A stretch of 64,000 bases of DNA, taken from Marinoscillum sp040222955 (GTDB taxonomy: Bacteria > Bacteroidota > Bacteroidia > Cytophagales > Cyclobacteriaceae). This document shows, piece by piece, positions 43,702 through 53,551 of this stretch (within the stretch, counting starts at the first letter, position 1; every line of letters begins with the position of its first letter). The position numbers were made by a program, and so were the translations under genes. The notes below the pieces were generated by a model. That model was given only the letters and a program-made list of their open reading frames with translations, searched no databases and had not been told where the DNA came from. The stretch is taken from positions 62,001 through 126,000 of the forward strand of contig NZ_JAVKCA010000020.1 in assembly GCF_040222955.1 (NCBI RefSeq), written 5' to 3'.

Positions 43702-46134
43702 TCAGGTAGTCGATTTACGACGCTCCATCCAGATGCCACCTATAAAGAGAATAAAAACCAATAATTCACCTAAAATGGTTAAAGTGTTACCTGCGTAGTA
43801 ACTCCTGGGTTCAAAAACAAATCGGATTTCGTGATCACCTTTTTCAAGTGAAAGAGCTCTTAAGACATAATTAACCCTCAGAATTTCAACTTCACTGCCA
43901 TCAATGTAAGCCTTCCACCCCTTAGGATAATATATTTCACTGAATACAGCGAGGCTTTTTCCTGAAGTCCGGGCTGTATATTTGATTTCATTCGGTGTTC
44001 GGCTGAGCAACTGCACTGTTCCGGTAGCACCGGGAGTCATCTCCGGTAGTGAAAATTTCGATTCATCTATGACGGCCGTTTGAGCCGGATTGGCACTACA
44101 TACAGCCGTTAATTCCTCATCTGCAGAGGCTACCTCCATTAAGTTCGCTACTACCCAGCCATTTCCAAGTGAACCCGGATTGCGAATGACTGCATTTTTT
44201 GAAGATCCGGCCAGAAAAAAACGAGCATTGAGCATGTTGAGTACCGGAGTGTTGGGTAATCGGGAACTTCCGGATTGAAGAACATTAATTGTTTCAGAGA
44301 TTTCTACCTGGATACACGCACTGATCAGGTCCTGATACCTACGGATTTTGGCACCATGGTATCCTCCTATTGATTCGTGATGGTATGAGGTTTTGGCTTC
44401 ATTGAATGGATTCTGAAGATTGAGTACGCGCTCACCAGGAGCCGCCAGGCTCTCAATATAAAGATCAGCTTCGGTTGGCTTAAAATATGTTTTTACTGGT
44501 CTGCTCTCAAAAGAATCCTTGTTGAGAAAGCGCTTTGAAAGGCTGAAGATGTCCACAAAGAGTAGTAATATCATCCCTGAAATGATCATTCCTGATTTGA
44601 GTGACTTTTTCCAATAGGCCCAGATAAGTCCAGAAAATGCCAGGATGAAAAAGAGTGCCTTCAGCGCATCAGACCTCAAGAGGGACTCCCTATCGCTTCT
44701 CAGGGCATCTATCAGCCATTCGGGCAAGCGAGCATCTATACTGCCCCGATAACTCAACGCACCTGCTGCTATCACCAGTAGGAGGGCTGTGCCTCCACAA
44801 ATACCAATTGACCAAAGAAGTTTTTTCCTTAGATTTTTATCTGATATTCCCGTCAATACCCTTTCCATCGCCATGAAGCCCATTAAATTAATGGACAGAA
44901 GGGTCATGCAAATTGCGAAGGTAACCGACCTGAATTTGTTGTACATCGGGAAGTGATCAAAGAGGAGATCATTCAACAAGGTGAAGTTGCTGCCCCAACT
45001 AAGTACAATTCCGATGAGTGCCACCACAATCAACCATGCTTTGGTTCTCCGATCCAAAACAAAAATCCCCAGAATGAAAAGGAAAAATGAGAGCGCTCCG
45101 GCATAGTATGGAGCTGTCAAAGGTTGATCACCCCAATAGGTGGGCATTGCCTTGAGTTGGTCTCTTAGCTGCTGCCCATTATAGCCAGCTTGTCTTAAGG
45201 CACCAGCAGTTGCCGAGTTTGTGCTGAGTTCTTGACTAGATGAGCCGCCATAGATATTGGGGATAAAGAGGAACAGAGGCTCCAGAATTCCATTACTGTA
45301 ACGAAAAGCATACTCTTTATCCAGGCCAGAAGATTCTTTGCTGTCATCTTTGAGCTCTGACTTTCCTCTGATGCTGTATTTACTGTATTCGTATACGGTC
45401 CAAAGTTTTCCTGAATTGGCACCAACGGCGATGGTTGCAGCCAATACCAGCCCGGCAATGGTGAGGAGCAGAGATTTGGTTTGGTTGTCTTTCCAGAAGT
45501 AATAGAGCTGGAATGCACCATAAACTAACACTGTAATGAGTAAATAGTAAGTGATTTGTGGGTGGTTCATATAAATCTGCAAGGCCAATCCCAAAGCGGT
45601 AAGTCCTATGCCCAGATATTTTTTCCTGGTAAAGGCAAGGTGAATTCCAGCAAGTACCAAAGGAGCAAATGCCAGAGCTGCAATTTTGGAATTGTGACCA
45701 GCAGTGAGGCTGATGATATTGAACCCATTGAGTCCAAAGGCAATGGCCCCTGCGAAAGCAACCCAGGGCCGCACGCCAAAGGCCAGGAGCATAATATAGG
45801 AGCAAATAAAGCAAACCAGTGTAATTCCCTCCGGGTTGGGAAGGCCAAGTTTGATAATCTGGTAAATATAGATGAGGACGTCTCCAGGAAACTGGACACT
45901 CGTGAGATAGGCTGGCATACCACTAAACATGGCGTTATTCCAAAGGGCCTCTTCACCTGTTTCAGCTCTGTATTCTTTTAGCTGATAGTTACTACCCAGG
46001 CCTTGCAGAATGTCATGTTGAGCTAATTGTTTGCTTTCGAAGAAAAATGGAGCGTAAACAATGACTGTTACGATGAAAAAACCCAGAATGATAGTTCCGT
46101 GGGTAAGAATTGATCTTTTGAGGTTATTTGTCAT
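43702..46134 (-). CDS. YfhO family membrane protein
   Basis: 810 aa with about 13 membrane helices and a C-terminal extracytoplasmic domain rich in beta strands. YfhO relatives are GT-C-like proteins implicated in glycosylation of teichoic acids or other surface glycans (for example lipid-linked GlcNAc transfer in Gram-positives). An acidic pair near the N-terminal loop (QHDILQG) would be the expected catalytic position. One base separates its start from the flippase stop, so they are one transcription unit. Confidence 0.88.
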   Translation of the reverse strand: MTNNLKRSILTHGTIILGFFIVTVIVYAPFFFESKQLAQHDILQGLGSNYQLKEYRAETGEEALWNNAMFSGMPAYLTSVQFPGDVLIYIYQIIKLGLPNPEGITLVCFICSYIMLLAFGVRPWVAFAGAIAFGLNGFNIISLTAGHNSKIAALAFAPLVLAGIHLAFTRKKYLGIGLTALGLALQIYMNHPQITYYLLITVLVYGAFQLYYFWKDNQTKSLLLTIAGLVLAATIAVGANSGKLWTVYEYSKYSIRGKSELKDDSKESSGLDKEYAFRYSNGILEPLFLFIPNIYGGSSSQELSTNSATAGALRQAGYNGQQLRDQLKAMPTYWGDQPLTAPYYAGALSFFLFILGIFVLDRRTKAWLIVVALIGIVLSWGSNFTLLNDLLFDHFPMYNKFRSVTFAICMTLLSINLMGFMAMERVLTGISDKNLRKKLLWSIGICGGTALLLVIAAGALSYRGSIDARLPEWLIDALRSDRESLLRSDALKALFFILAFSGLIWAYWKKSLKSGMIISGMILLLFVDIFSLSKRFLNKDSFESRPVKTYFKPTEADLYIESLAAPGERVLNLQNPFNEAKTSYHHESIGGYHGAKIRRYQDLISACIQVEISETINVLQSGSSRLPNTPVLNMLNARFFLAGSSKNAVIRNPGSLGNGWVVANLMEVASADEELTAVCSANPAQTAVIDESKFSLPEMTPGATGTVQLLSRTPNEIKYTARTSGKSLAVFSEIYYPKGWKAYIDGSEVEILRVNYVLRALSLEKGDHEIRFVFEPRSYYAGNTLTILGELLVFILFIGGIWMERRKSTT

Positions 46135-46135
46135 A

Positions 46136-47629
46136 TCAGATTTTGATATTTAAGTATTTCTTAAGGATGGATTTAACAAATGAGTTAGTGTCCCTGGAAA
46201 TATTGAATTTGTAAATGAGCATTCCATAAAACACGCTAATTAAAGCAGATTTCCCCATGATGTTCAATACAGGACTCTCCCAGATAGATACAAAATAGAA
46301 GAGAAGCATTGTGCCAAAGCCAATTAGAAGGAGCCAGATGTGGTTTTTTGTAAACAGGGAAATCTTCAAATGCCTGACGATATAATAATGCTTAAGCAAA
46401 TTAAAGAGAATTGTGGATACGAGAAAGGCAATCCCTGCACCATTAATCCCAATCGTTGGCAACAAAGTAAGGTTCAGAATACATAGAACGGCAACGGACA
46501 GCAGGAGGAAGTAAACATTTACCCGGTAATGCTCGGAATAAGCCAGTATGTTTCCATTCAGTCCAAAGAGCATATCAAATACTTTGGCAAAACTTATGGC
46601 CATTACCACGTACAGGCCCTGAGAGAATACCTTGCCATTTGGGATCACCAGGAATAGGTCCTCTATGTTACATACTATGCCAATGAGGAATAAAAAGCCA
46701 ATGCTTCCCAACGTAAGTGAGCTTCTCTGGTATAGATTCTCTATTTCTGTATAATTTTTGTTTTTAAACTCTCGGGATACTACCGGTGCTGTGATCATGA
46801 GCACTGCTCTGTTGGGTAGTTCTATGATAATTCCAATATAAAAGCAGGTGGTGAATATCCCATTTGATTCAAGCCCAATTAAGGTGGTAATCAGAAGAAA
46901 GCTAATATTGGTGTAAATGGAGTTTCCGGCAGAGGCAGCGAGATTGTATATGGAGTAATTCCAGGTTTCACCTATCCATTTTTTCATACTGATCCACGAA
47001 AACATGGTCATTCTGAATTTCTGATTGACCAGAACATGGATGGTTTCGAGCACGGTTGCAGAAACATAAAGTGCAACCAGACCTCTTACGCAACCAGCAA
47101 AATCTATTAAATCAATCGCATACAGGCATATTATCAAAGCATAGCTTATACGGAGGTATATATCCTTCAAGATGGCAGGTACCAATACGTCCAGTACTAC
47201 CCGGCTATATGATTGGAATTGAATGAAAAATGACTGACTAGCCAGAATGATCAGGCTAAGAAAAATGTACTCATTGTACATTGCGGACTTTGTTTCAAAA
47301 ATAGATTTGATCTCATCTATGAAAAGAAATAAAAGTAATGCTGCAGCTATATTGGCAAAGAAGATCAGGTAGATCTGGTTGCTTAAAAATTCTTTTCTTT
47401 TTACCTCATTTTTTTCTACGTGGGGGTAGTACCTGACAAGGGTAGCAGGCATTCCCAGACACACAAATGGAGCCATTAGTAGTGCGTTGTTTACCACGAT
47501 ATTGAGTAGTCCGATTTGCTCTGGATCAAGATATTTCGGGCGAAGATATAGGGTGTTCAGGTAGCCTATTGCCACACCCATATAAGCAAAAACCGACCCC
47601 CAAAAACTTTGTCTGATGACTATCCCCAT
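46136..47629 (-). CDS. Polysaccharide flippase (Wzx/MATE-like)
   Basis: 497 aa with about 14 membrane helices and the RQSFWGSVFAYMGVAIGYLN start typical of oligosaccharide flippases. It moves undecaprenyl-linked glycan units across the inner membrane. First gene of the minus-strand half of the locus (flippase - YfhO - TylF - acyltransferase). Confidence 0.9.
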   Translation of the reverse strand: MGIVIRQSFWGSVFAYMGVAIGYLNTLYLRPKYLDPEQIGLLNIVVNNALLMAPFVCLGMPATLVRYYPHVEKNEVKRKEFLSNQIYLIFFANIAAALLLFLFIDEIKSIFETKSAMYNEYIFLSLIILASQSFFIQFQSYSRVVLDVLVPAILKDIYLRISYALIICLYAIDLIDFAGCVRGLVALYVSATVLETIHVLVNQKFRMTMFSWISMKKWIGETWNYSIYNLAASAGNSIYTNISFLLITTLIGLESNGIFTTCFYIGIIIELPNRAVLMITAPVVSREFKNKNYTEIENLYQRSSLTLGSIGFLFLIGIVCNIEDLFLVIPNGKVFSQGLYVVMAISFAKVFDMLFGLNGNILAYSEHYRVNVYFLLLSVAVLCILNLTLLPTIGINGAGIAFLVSTILFNLLKHYYIVRHLKISLFTKNHIWLLLIGFGTMLLFYFVSIWESPVLNIMGKSALISVFYGMLIYKFNISRDTNSFVKSILKKYLNIKI

Positions 47630-47714
47630 AGTTGAATAAAACCGTGAATTTAGGAGTTTTCAGGTAGGATACTGAAAGATTGATGGAATACTATGGATTT
47701 GAATTTCCCTGATT

Positions 47715-48467
47715 TCACCCAAAAAACCACAGCTTAACTGCCAGACCCATGACAGTGACAATGAGGATGAGTCTGATCCACTTATCATCCTTACCTACTG
47801 ACCAGCGACTCGCTACCCACCCTCCGGCAGAGTTGCCAGCTGCCAGGGTGAGTCCATAATCCCACCGGATCTGATCCTCCCACCAGAAGATGCCCAGGGC
47901 CACCAGCGTGTAGCAGACGATCACAAAGGACTTGATACTATTCGTCTTGGCCATGTTGAACCCGTGGACCCCGGTGAGTGTGGCAATAATGAGAAAACCC
48001 ACTCCCGCCTGGATGAACCCGCCATACAGGCCTACAAAAAAGAAAAGTGCGATGGTTAGCCATTTCCGCTTTGGAGAGAAAACCTCCAATGTACCCTGAC
48101 GAGCAAGGTAGGGTTTAAGCACCGTGAGGATGATCACAATGACCATCACCACTGCCAGAATTTTATTGAAAAGAGGCCCCTTGATATCGATGGCAAAATA
48201 AGCCCCGATGATACAGCCGGCAACAGCCGTGATGCTCACATAAAAGGCATACGGAAACACGGATACACCTTTACTTTTGAAACCACCCACCGCCACAAGA
48301 CTTTGTAAAAACACTCCAATCCGGTTAGTAGCGTTGGCCTCACTGGAGGGTAACCCCATGAAGATAAACAGTGGCAGTGTGATGAGCGAACCACCCCCGG
48401 CCAGGGTATTGATCACCCCTGTAAATAGTCCTACCCCCAGCAAAATCAGTGCTTCTATCCAGGTCAT
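47715..48467 (-). CDS. Sulfite exporter TauE/SafE family protein
   Basis: 250 aa, about eight membrane helices. The N-terminal GVINTLAGGGSLITLPLFIFMG and the internal repeat GGFIQAGVGFLIIATLTG are the two diagnostic repeats of the family, which exports sulfite or small organosulfonates. Start overlaps the folK stop as ATGA, so it is co-transcribed with folK; no sulfur-metabolism genes are nearby. Confidence 0.92.
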   Translation of the reverse strand: MTWIEALILLGVGLFTGVINTLAGGGSLITLPLFIFMGLPSSEANATNRIGVFLQSLVAVGGFKSKGVSVFPYAFYVSITAVAGCIIGAYFAIDIKGPLFNKILAVVMVIVIILTVLKPYLARQGTLEVFSPKRKWLTIALFFFVGLYGGFIQAGVGFLIIATLTGVHGFNMAKTNSIKSFVIVCYTLVALGIFWWEDQIRWDYGLTLAAGNSAGGWVASRWSVGKDDKWIRLILIVTVMGLAVKLWFFG

Positions 48468-48961
48468 ATATGCAGGTACAGGTCAGTTTTGTGACACGCC
48501 AGGGTGTCAGGGCAGATTTCGAGGAGCTGCTTCTGGGGTAGTTTAAGCACCGGGTGTATCTCATCAGGCACCAGCTCTGCCAGTGGCATCAGCGTGAAGC
48601 GCCGCATGGCGATGCCCGGGTGAGGTATCCTCAGGTGAGGACTCTCTACTATAAAATCATTGTAATACAGGATGTCTACATCGATGATCCGCTCGCCCCA
48701 TTTCTTGAGTCTTGTCCTCCCCATTTGTTTTTCTGTATCCAGGCAGCATTGGAGCAGGCTCTCGGGATCATGGATGGTATCTATCTGCAAAACCATGTTT
48801 AGAAACCACCCCTGATTTTCATCGCCCCAGGGCGCAGACTCATACACGGCCGAAAGGCCACTGATGTTGATCTCATGTGCTGCTAAGATCTCTTTAGCCT
48901 GCTGGAGGTTTTGCATCCGATCACCCAGATTGGAGCCTAAAAGTAGAAAAATCCCTTTCAT
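48464..48961 (-). CDS. folK: 2-amino-4-hydroxy-6-hydroxymethyldihydropteridine diphosphokinase
   Basis: 165 aa from the ATG at 48961 (a TTG one codon upstream would add a residue). Pyrophosphokinase of folate synthesis. HPPK motifs are present: LLLGSNLGDR, SAPWGDENQGWFLNMV, GERIIDVDILYY and RIPHPGIAMRRFTLMPLAEL. Divergent from sppA. Confidence 0.95.
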   Translation of the reverse strand: MKGIFLLLGSNLGDRMQNLQQAKEILAAHEINISGLSAVYESAPWGDENQGWFLNMVLQIDTIHDPESLLQCCLDTEKQMGRTRLKKWGERIIDVDILYYNDFIVESPHLRIPHPGIAMRRFTLMPLAELVPDEIHPVLKLPQKQLLEICPDTLACHKTDLYLHI

Positions 48962-49013
48962 CAAAGCAATTAAACAATTTCGTACTTCAACCGTCTTTAT
49001 TTGGCTGGATAAT

Positions 49014-49021
49014 TAGATTTG
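49014..49021 (+). promoter_or_regulatory. Candidate -7 box for sppA
   Basis: TAGATTTG is an exact TAnnTTTG match, 27 bp before the sppA start codon. No matching -33 TTTG at 19-21 bp spacing. A second octamer TTTATTTG lies at 48996-49003. Confidence 0.35.
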
Positions 49022-49048
49022 TAAAATAATAGTATTTAAAAATATAAC

Positions 49049-50782
49049 ATGGCATTTCTGCGCAATCTATTGGCCACCATTGTGGGGCTTTTTATTTTTT
49101 GTTTCCTATTGATTTTCCTTTTAGGCAGTATCGCTGCTTCTTCAGAATCCATCCCCCATGTAGAGGATAATTCTGTTTTACACCTGAACCTGTCGGGAGT
49201 GGTGGTAGAAAAAGCCGTGGATGACCCGTTGCAGGAGCTTCTGGGAGGCGGTCCGGCACCTATCAGCTTACTGGATCTCCTTGCGGCAATAGATGCTGCC
49301 GCTTACGATGACCGCATTCGTGGTATCTATATCGAACCACAATTTCTTTCGGCTGGTTACTCTTCGTTGCAGGAAATCAGAGATGCCATCATCGATTTTA
49401 AGAGCTCAGGTAAGTTTGTGCATGCTTATGGAGAATACATCAGCGAGGGGGACTATTACCTCGTGTCTGTGGCCGATTCCATATACCTGAATCCTCAGGG
49501 GTCATTGGAGTTCAACGGGCTGTCTGCCGGAGTTACCTTTTTCAAAGGACTCTTTGACAAGCTGGAGATAGAGCCGGAGATTTTCAGAGTTGGAGAATAT
49601 AAGAGCTTCGTGGAGCCTTTCATTCGCAAGTCTATGAGTGAGGAAAACAGGCGCCAGCTGACTGAGCTCATCACGTCTGTGCACGATACCTATTTGCAAA
49701 ATGTATCTGCTACCCGTGGTATCTCATTGGATGCCCTTAAGGGGATCTCAGATCAGATGAAAGTGCGATTGCCAGAGGATGCGGCCAGGGTAGGGTTGGT
49801 CAGCAAAGTGGCTTATGAGGATGAGATGATAGATTTACTCAAGTCAGAGGTTGGGATTCAACCTGGTGATGACCTGGAGCTGATTACCTATGATAAATAC
49901 ATGAAAACTACATCCGCCAGTAGTCTTTCCAGCAATAAGATTGCGGTGATCGTGGCCAATGGCGATATCGTGATGGGCGAGGTAGACAATGCCGTAGGGA
50001 GTGATCAGTTTGCAGAGGAGATCAGAAAGGCACGTGAGAGCAGCTCGGTGAAAGCAATTGTCCTCAGGGTAAACTCTCCTGGTGGGAGCCTGACAGCCTC
50101 TGATATCATTTGGAGAGAAATCATGCTTACCAAAGGCAAAAAGCCCATCATTGCGTCTATGTCAGATGTGGCTGCTTCAGGGGGGTATTTCATTGCCATG
50201 CCCTGCGACACCATCGTAGCACAGCCTAATACCATTACCGGTTCTATTGGGATTTTTGGTTTACTTTTCAACTTCGGTGACTTTCTCGAAAATAAGCTTG
50301 GTATCACCAATGAAAGCGTGTCCACAGGAGAGTTTTCAGACCTCATGACGGTCACCAGGTCACTTACCGAGTATGAGCGATCGATCATTCAAAATCAGGT
50401 GGAAGAAGGGTATCGTACTTTCGTGACCAAAGCAGCCCAAGGTCGGAATATGCCGGTTGAGGAATTGATGAAACATGCCGGAGGCCGGGTGTGGAGTGGT
50501 ACACAAGCCAGGGAAAGAGATCTGGTGGATGTACTCGGCTCCTTTGATACGGCGGTGAAAATAGCGGCTGAAAAGGCCGGGATAGCCGATGACTATCGTC
50601 TGAGCTTTTACCCCAGACAAAAACCACTTTTGGAGAAAATGCTGACTGACCTCAGTGAAGCAGAGGTTAAGATATTCGGAGGCCAGGAGAAGGTATTTAC
50701 ACCGTATCTTCAGCAGATCGAATCTTTGCAAAGAATGAATGGCATACAGGCACGCCTGCCCGGAAATCTGGAGATTAAATAG
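49049..50782 (+). CDS. sppA: Signal peptide peptidase SppA, 67K type
   Basis: 577 aa, N-terminal membrane anchor (about 8-30) and two tandem S49 domains. Degrades cleaved signal peptides in the membrane. The catalytic dyad is Lys185 in VGEYKSFVEPF and Ser377 in VAASGGYFIAM. Length and double-domain layout match the E. coli-type enzyme. Alone between folK and bioB. Confidence 0.95.
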   Translation: MAFLRNLLATIVGLFIFCFLLIFLLGSIAASSESIPHVEDNSVLHLNLSGVVVEKAVDDPLQELLGGGPAPISLLDLLAAIDAAAYDDRIRGIYIEPQFLSAGYSSLQEIRDAIIDFKSSGKFVHAYGEYISEGDYYLVSVADSIYLNPQGSLEFNGLSAGVTFFKGLFDKLEIEPEIFRVGEYKSFVEPFIRKSMSEENRRQLTELITSVHDTYLQNVSATRGISLDALKGISDQMKVRLPEDAARVGLVSKVAYEDEMIDLLKSEVGIQPGDDLELITYDKYMKTTSASSLSSNKIAVIVANGDIVMGEVDNAVGSDQFAEEIRKARESSSVKAIVLRVNSPGGSLTASDIIWREIMLTKGKKPIIASMSDVAASGGYFIAMPCDTIVAQPNTITGSIGIFGLLFNFGDFLENKLGITNESVSTGEFSDLMTVTRSLTEYERSIIQNQVEEGYRTFVTKAAQGRNMPVEELMKHAGGRVWSGTQARERDLVDVLGSFDTAVKIAAEKAGIADDYRLSFYPRQKPLLEKMLTDLSEAEVKIFGGQEKVFTPYLQQIESLQRMNGIQARLPGNLEIK

Positions 50783-50839
50783 GCCTGAATTTTGGTGAAT
50801 ATCTAAACCTAACTAACTTCCCAATAGAAAATTTGAACA

Positions 50840-51823
50840 ATGGAAATACGCAACGACTGGACGAAAGAAGAGATAAAAGCAATATTTGATAAGCCTGTAT
50901 TGGAGCTGATCTACGAAGCGGCTACTGTGCATCGCCAACACAATGACCCCTCGGAAGTGCAGGTTTGCACTTTGCTTTCGATCAAAACAGGTGGTTGTCC
51001 CGAAGACTGTGCTTATTGCCCTCAGGCTGCGCGGTACCACACGGATGTGAAAGTACATAAGCTCCTGGATGTAGATTTTGTGATGGAAAAAGCCAGGAAA
51101 GCCCAGGAGAGTGGAAGTACCCGTTTTTGTATGGGAGCGGCATGGCGCGAAGTACGTGATAACCGTGATTTTGATAAGGTTATAGAGATGGTTTCCGGGG
51201 TGAATTCCATGGGTATGGAAGTTTGTTGCACCCTGGGTATGCTCACCGAGACCCAGGCTCAAAAGCTAAAAGATGCAGGCCTTTATGCCTACAATCATAA
51301 CCTCGATACCTCTGAGGAGCATTACGAGGAGATCATTTCTACCCGTACTTATGATGACCGATTGGAGACCATCGATAACGTGAGAAAGGCAGAAATCTCA
51401 GTGTGCTCAGGTGGAATCATCGGGCTGGGAGAGGCCAATGAAGACCGAATAGGAATGCTTCATACGTTGGCAACAATGAGTGAGCATCCGGAGTCTGTTC
51501 CTGTGAATGCTTTGGTACCTGTGCCGGGCACCCCTTTGGAGGATCAGGAGAAAGTATCCGTATGGGACATGGTGAGAATGATCGCAACCGCTCGGATCAT
51601 TATGCCCCGGGCTATGGTTAGATTGTCTGCCGGTAGGGTGCGAATGTCCGTGGAGGAGCAAGCCCTTTGTTTCCTGGCCGGTGCCAATTCTATTTTTGCA
51701 GGAGATGAGTTGCTGACCACCCCCAACCCTGAAGTGGATCAGGACAAAGCCATGTTTCAGACCCTAAACTTGAAACCCAGAGCCTCCTTTAAAGGGGCTG
51801 CAGCTGAAAAATTCCTTGTTTAA
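50840..51823 (+). CDS. bioB: Biotin synthase
   Basis: 327-aa radical SAM enzyme inserting sulfur into dethiobiotin. The [4Fe-4S] motif is GGCPEDCAYCPQ (CxxxCxxC) near residues 52-60, and the [2Fe-2S] cysteines and the SAGRVRMS motif follow. No other biotin genes are in the window. Start codon ATG at 50840; 57 bp after sppA. Confidence 0.97.
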   Translation: MEIRNDWTKEEIKAIFDKPVLELIYEAATVHRQHNDPSEVQVCTLLSIKTGGCPEDCAYCPQAARYHTDVKVHKLLDVDFVMEKARKAQESGSTRFCMGAAWREVRDNRDFDKVIEMVSGVNSMGMEVCCTLGMLTETQAQKLKDAGLYAYNHNLDTSEEHYEEIISTRTYDDRLETIDNVRKAEISVCSGGIIGLGEANEDRIGMLHTLATMSEHPESVPVNALVPVPGTPLEDQEKVSVWDMVRMIATARIIMPRAMVRLSAGRVRMSVEEQALCFLAGANSIFAGDELLTTPNPEVDQDKAMFQTLNLKPRASFKGAAAEKFLV

Positions 51824-51841
51824 CCCGGAGACCCCAGAGCA

Positions 51842-53551
51842 ATGAAATTTGTGGACCTCAAAATCCGTAATAAACTTGCTCTGGTGATGATTCTCTTCGC
51901 GCTGGCAGTGATTTCACTGTTGTCAGCATTGTATTATATTCAGTTCAAAGAGGCCCTGAAGGAAAGAGTTTTATTGCAGCTATCCTCTGTTAAGCAGCTC
52001 AAGGTGTCTCAGGTGAGGCAGCGAATGGAAGCACTGGTATTCGATTTCTTATCAAACCAGGTTTTCACAGAGCAGCCGGACAATGCGGACGTGTTGATTG
52101 CTTATGGGGTGATTAGCCACGATACTGTGGTGTCAGGGTATCCGCTTTCTTATCCGGAGATTGTCGGGTCAGTGGCTATTCAGGATCTCACACCTCATGA
52201 TCCGGCAGGGCAAATTACCCTTTGCCTGTATAAGAAAGAGGCCAACGAGATTCGCTTTGGCATTTTTCGCCCAAATATTCAATCTATCTTGATGGAACGG
52301 ACTGGCCTTGGCGAAACGGGCGAATCCTATCTGGTAGGTGAAAATATGACTATGAGGTCAAGTTCCAGGTTTTTTCCTCAAAGGCGGCCTACAGATATCG
52401 TGGTGAAGAGCCAGGGAGTGATTGATGCACTGGAAGGTGAGGAAGGTTACGGGCTCATCAATGATTATCGTGGCGTGACAGTGTTTAGTGCCTACGAACG
52501 ATTGGATGTCTTTAACCTTACCTGGGTGATTCTTTCAGAGATAGACGAACAGGAAGCACTTTTCCCCCTAAAGAGCCTCCGAACCAATCTGGTGATTGTA
52601 TTGGGCATCATCCTGATTTTTGTTTTTATCGCTTCATACGAGCTCGCACGGCAGCTGGTGAAGCCGGTGTTGATCACGGAAGAGCAGCTGCGAAAAATGT
52701 CAAAAGGTATTTTTGAATCCACTTTCGATGTGGTGAAGCGAGAGGATGAGATTGGTCAGATGTTTAGCGCTCTTGAGCGTTTGATTGCCGCGCTGAAGCA
52801 GACGGTGGTTTTTGCTAATGAGATTGGATCCGGAAATTTTGAAGCGCGATACGATCTGTTGAGTTCGGAAGATAAGCTGGGGGCGGCACTCATGGGCATG
52901 AAGGAGCGGCTGCAGGCCTATCAGGTGAGTGAAAAGCGACTGAAATTAGAAAATCAACGTTCGCTGATCAGTGGGGAGGAAAAAGAGCGACTAAGGTTAT
53001 CTCAGGAGCTCCATGACGGATTGGGACCTATGCTCACCATTCTGAAGATCAAAGTAGAATCCAGTACCATACAGGCAGACGAAAAGAAGGAACTCATGCG
53101 GCTCTTTGATGAGACACTGGGTGAAATGCGCAAAATCTCCAATAACCTGATGCCAAGTGTACTCAGAGACTTTGGAGCGGGAGAGGCCATCCGAAACCTC
53201 CTGAAACAAATAGGTCAGGATCGGTTGCAGGTGCATTACCAGTATGATCCTAATGGGAAAATTAACATTCCTACAAATATTTCTATTGCCCTTTATCGGG
53301 TGGCTCAGGAAGCGGTCAACAATGTCCTGAAGCATGCCAGGGCATCGGTTCTGAATATTTCTTTAACAGAATTTACCGATCGGGTGAGTCTCTACATTCA
53401 GGACAATGGGCAGGGTTTTGATCCCGAAAATGTCACCTTGGGCAATGGACTAAGAAACATGCGTGAGCGTATCAACGTAGAAAATGGTATTTTTGAGCTT
53501 ACTTCGGACAGTAAAGGTTCGGTAATAGAAGTAGAAATCCCTCTTGTATGA
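51842..53551 (+). CDS. NarX/LiaS-type membrane sensor histidine kinase
   Basis: 569 aa: membrane helix at about 10-32, extracytoplasmic sensor (about 35-245), second helix at about 248-268, HAMP (about 268-322), HisKA_3 with His391 in LSQELHDGLGPM, and a HATPase domain (about 470-569; QDNGQGFDP, GLRNMRERI). It pairs with the LuxR-type regulator gene that overlaps its stop by four bases. The small secreted repeat protein at 54284 may be its target or signal. Confidence 0.92.
   Translation: MKFVDLKIRNKLALVMILFALAVISLLSALYYIQFKEALKERVLLQLSSVKQLKVSQVRQRMEALVFDFLSNQVFTEQPDNADVLIAYGVISHDTVVSGYPLSYPEIVGSVAIQDLTPHDPAGQITLCLYKKEANEIRFGIFRPNIQSILMERTGLGETGESYLVGENMTMRSSSRFFPQRRPTDIVVKSQGVIDALEGEEGYGLINDYRGVTVFSAYERLDVFNLTWVILSEIDEQEALFPLKSLRTNLVIVLGIILIFVFIASYELARQLVKPVLITEEQLRKMSKGIFESTFDVVKREDEIGQMFSALERLIAALKQTVVFANEIGSGNFEARYDLLSSEDKLGAALMGMKERLQAYQVSEKRLKLENQRSLISGEEKERLRLSQELHDGLGPMLTILKIKVESSTIQADEKKELMRLFDETLGEMRKISNNLMPSVLRDFGAGEAIRNLLKQIGQDRLQVHYQYDPNGKINIPTNISIALYRVAQEAVNNVLKHARASVLNISLTEFTDRVSLYIQDNGQGFDPENVTLGNGLRNMRERINVENGIFELTSDSKGSVIEVEIPLV

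Noticed and set aside
45380..45814. Several minus- and plus-strand frames of 100-144 aa inside the YfhO gene
   Set aside because: Overlapping alternative frames of a coherent 810-aa membrane protein.
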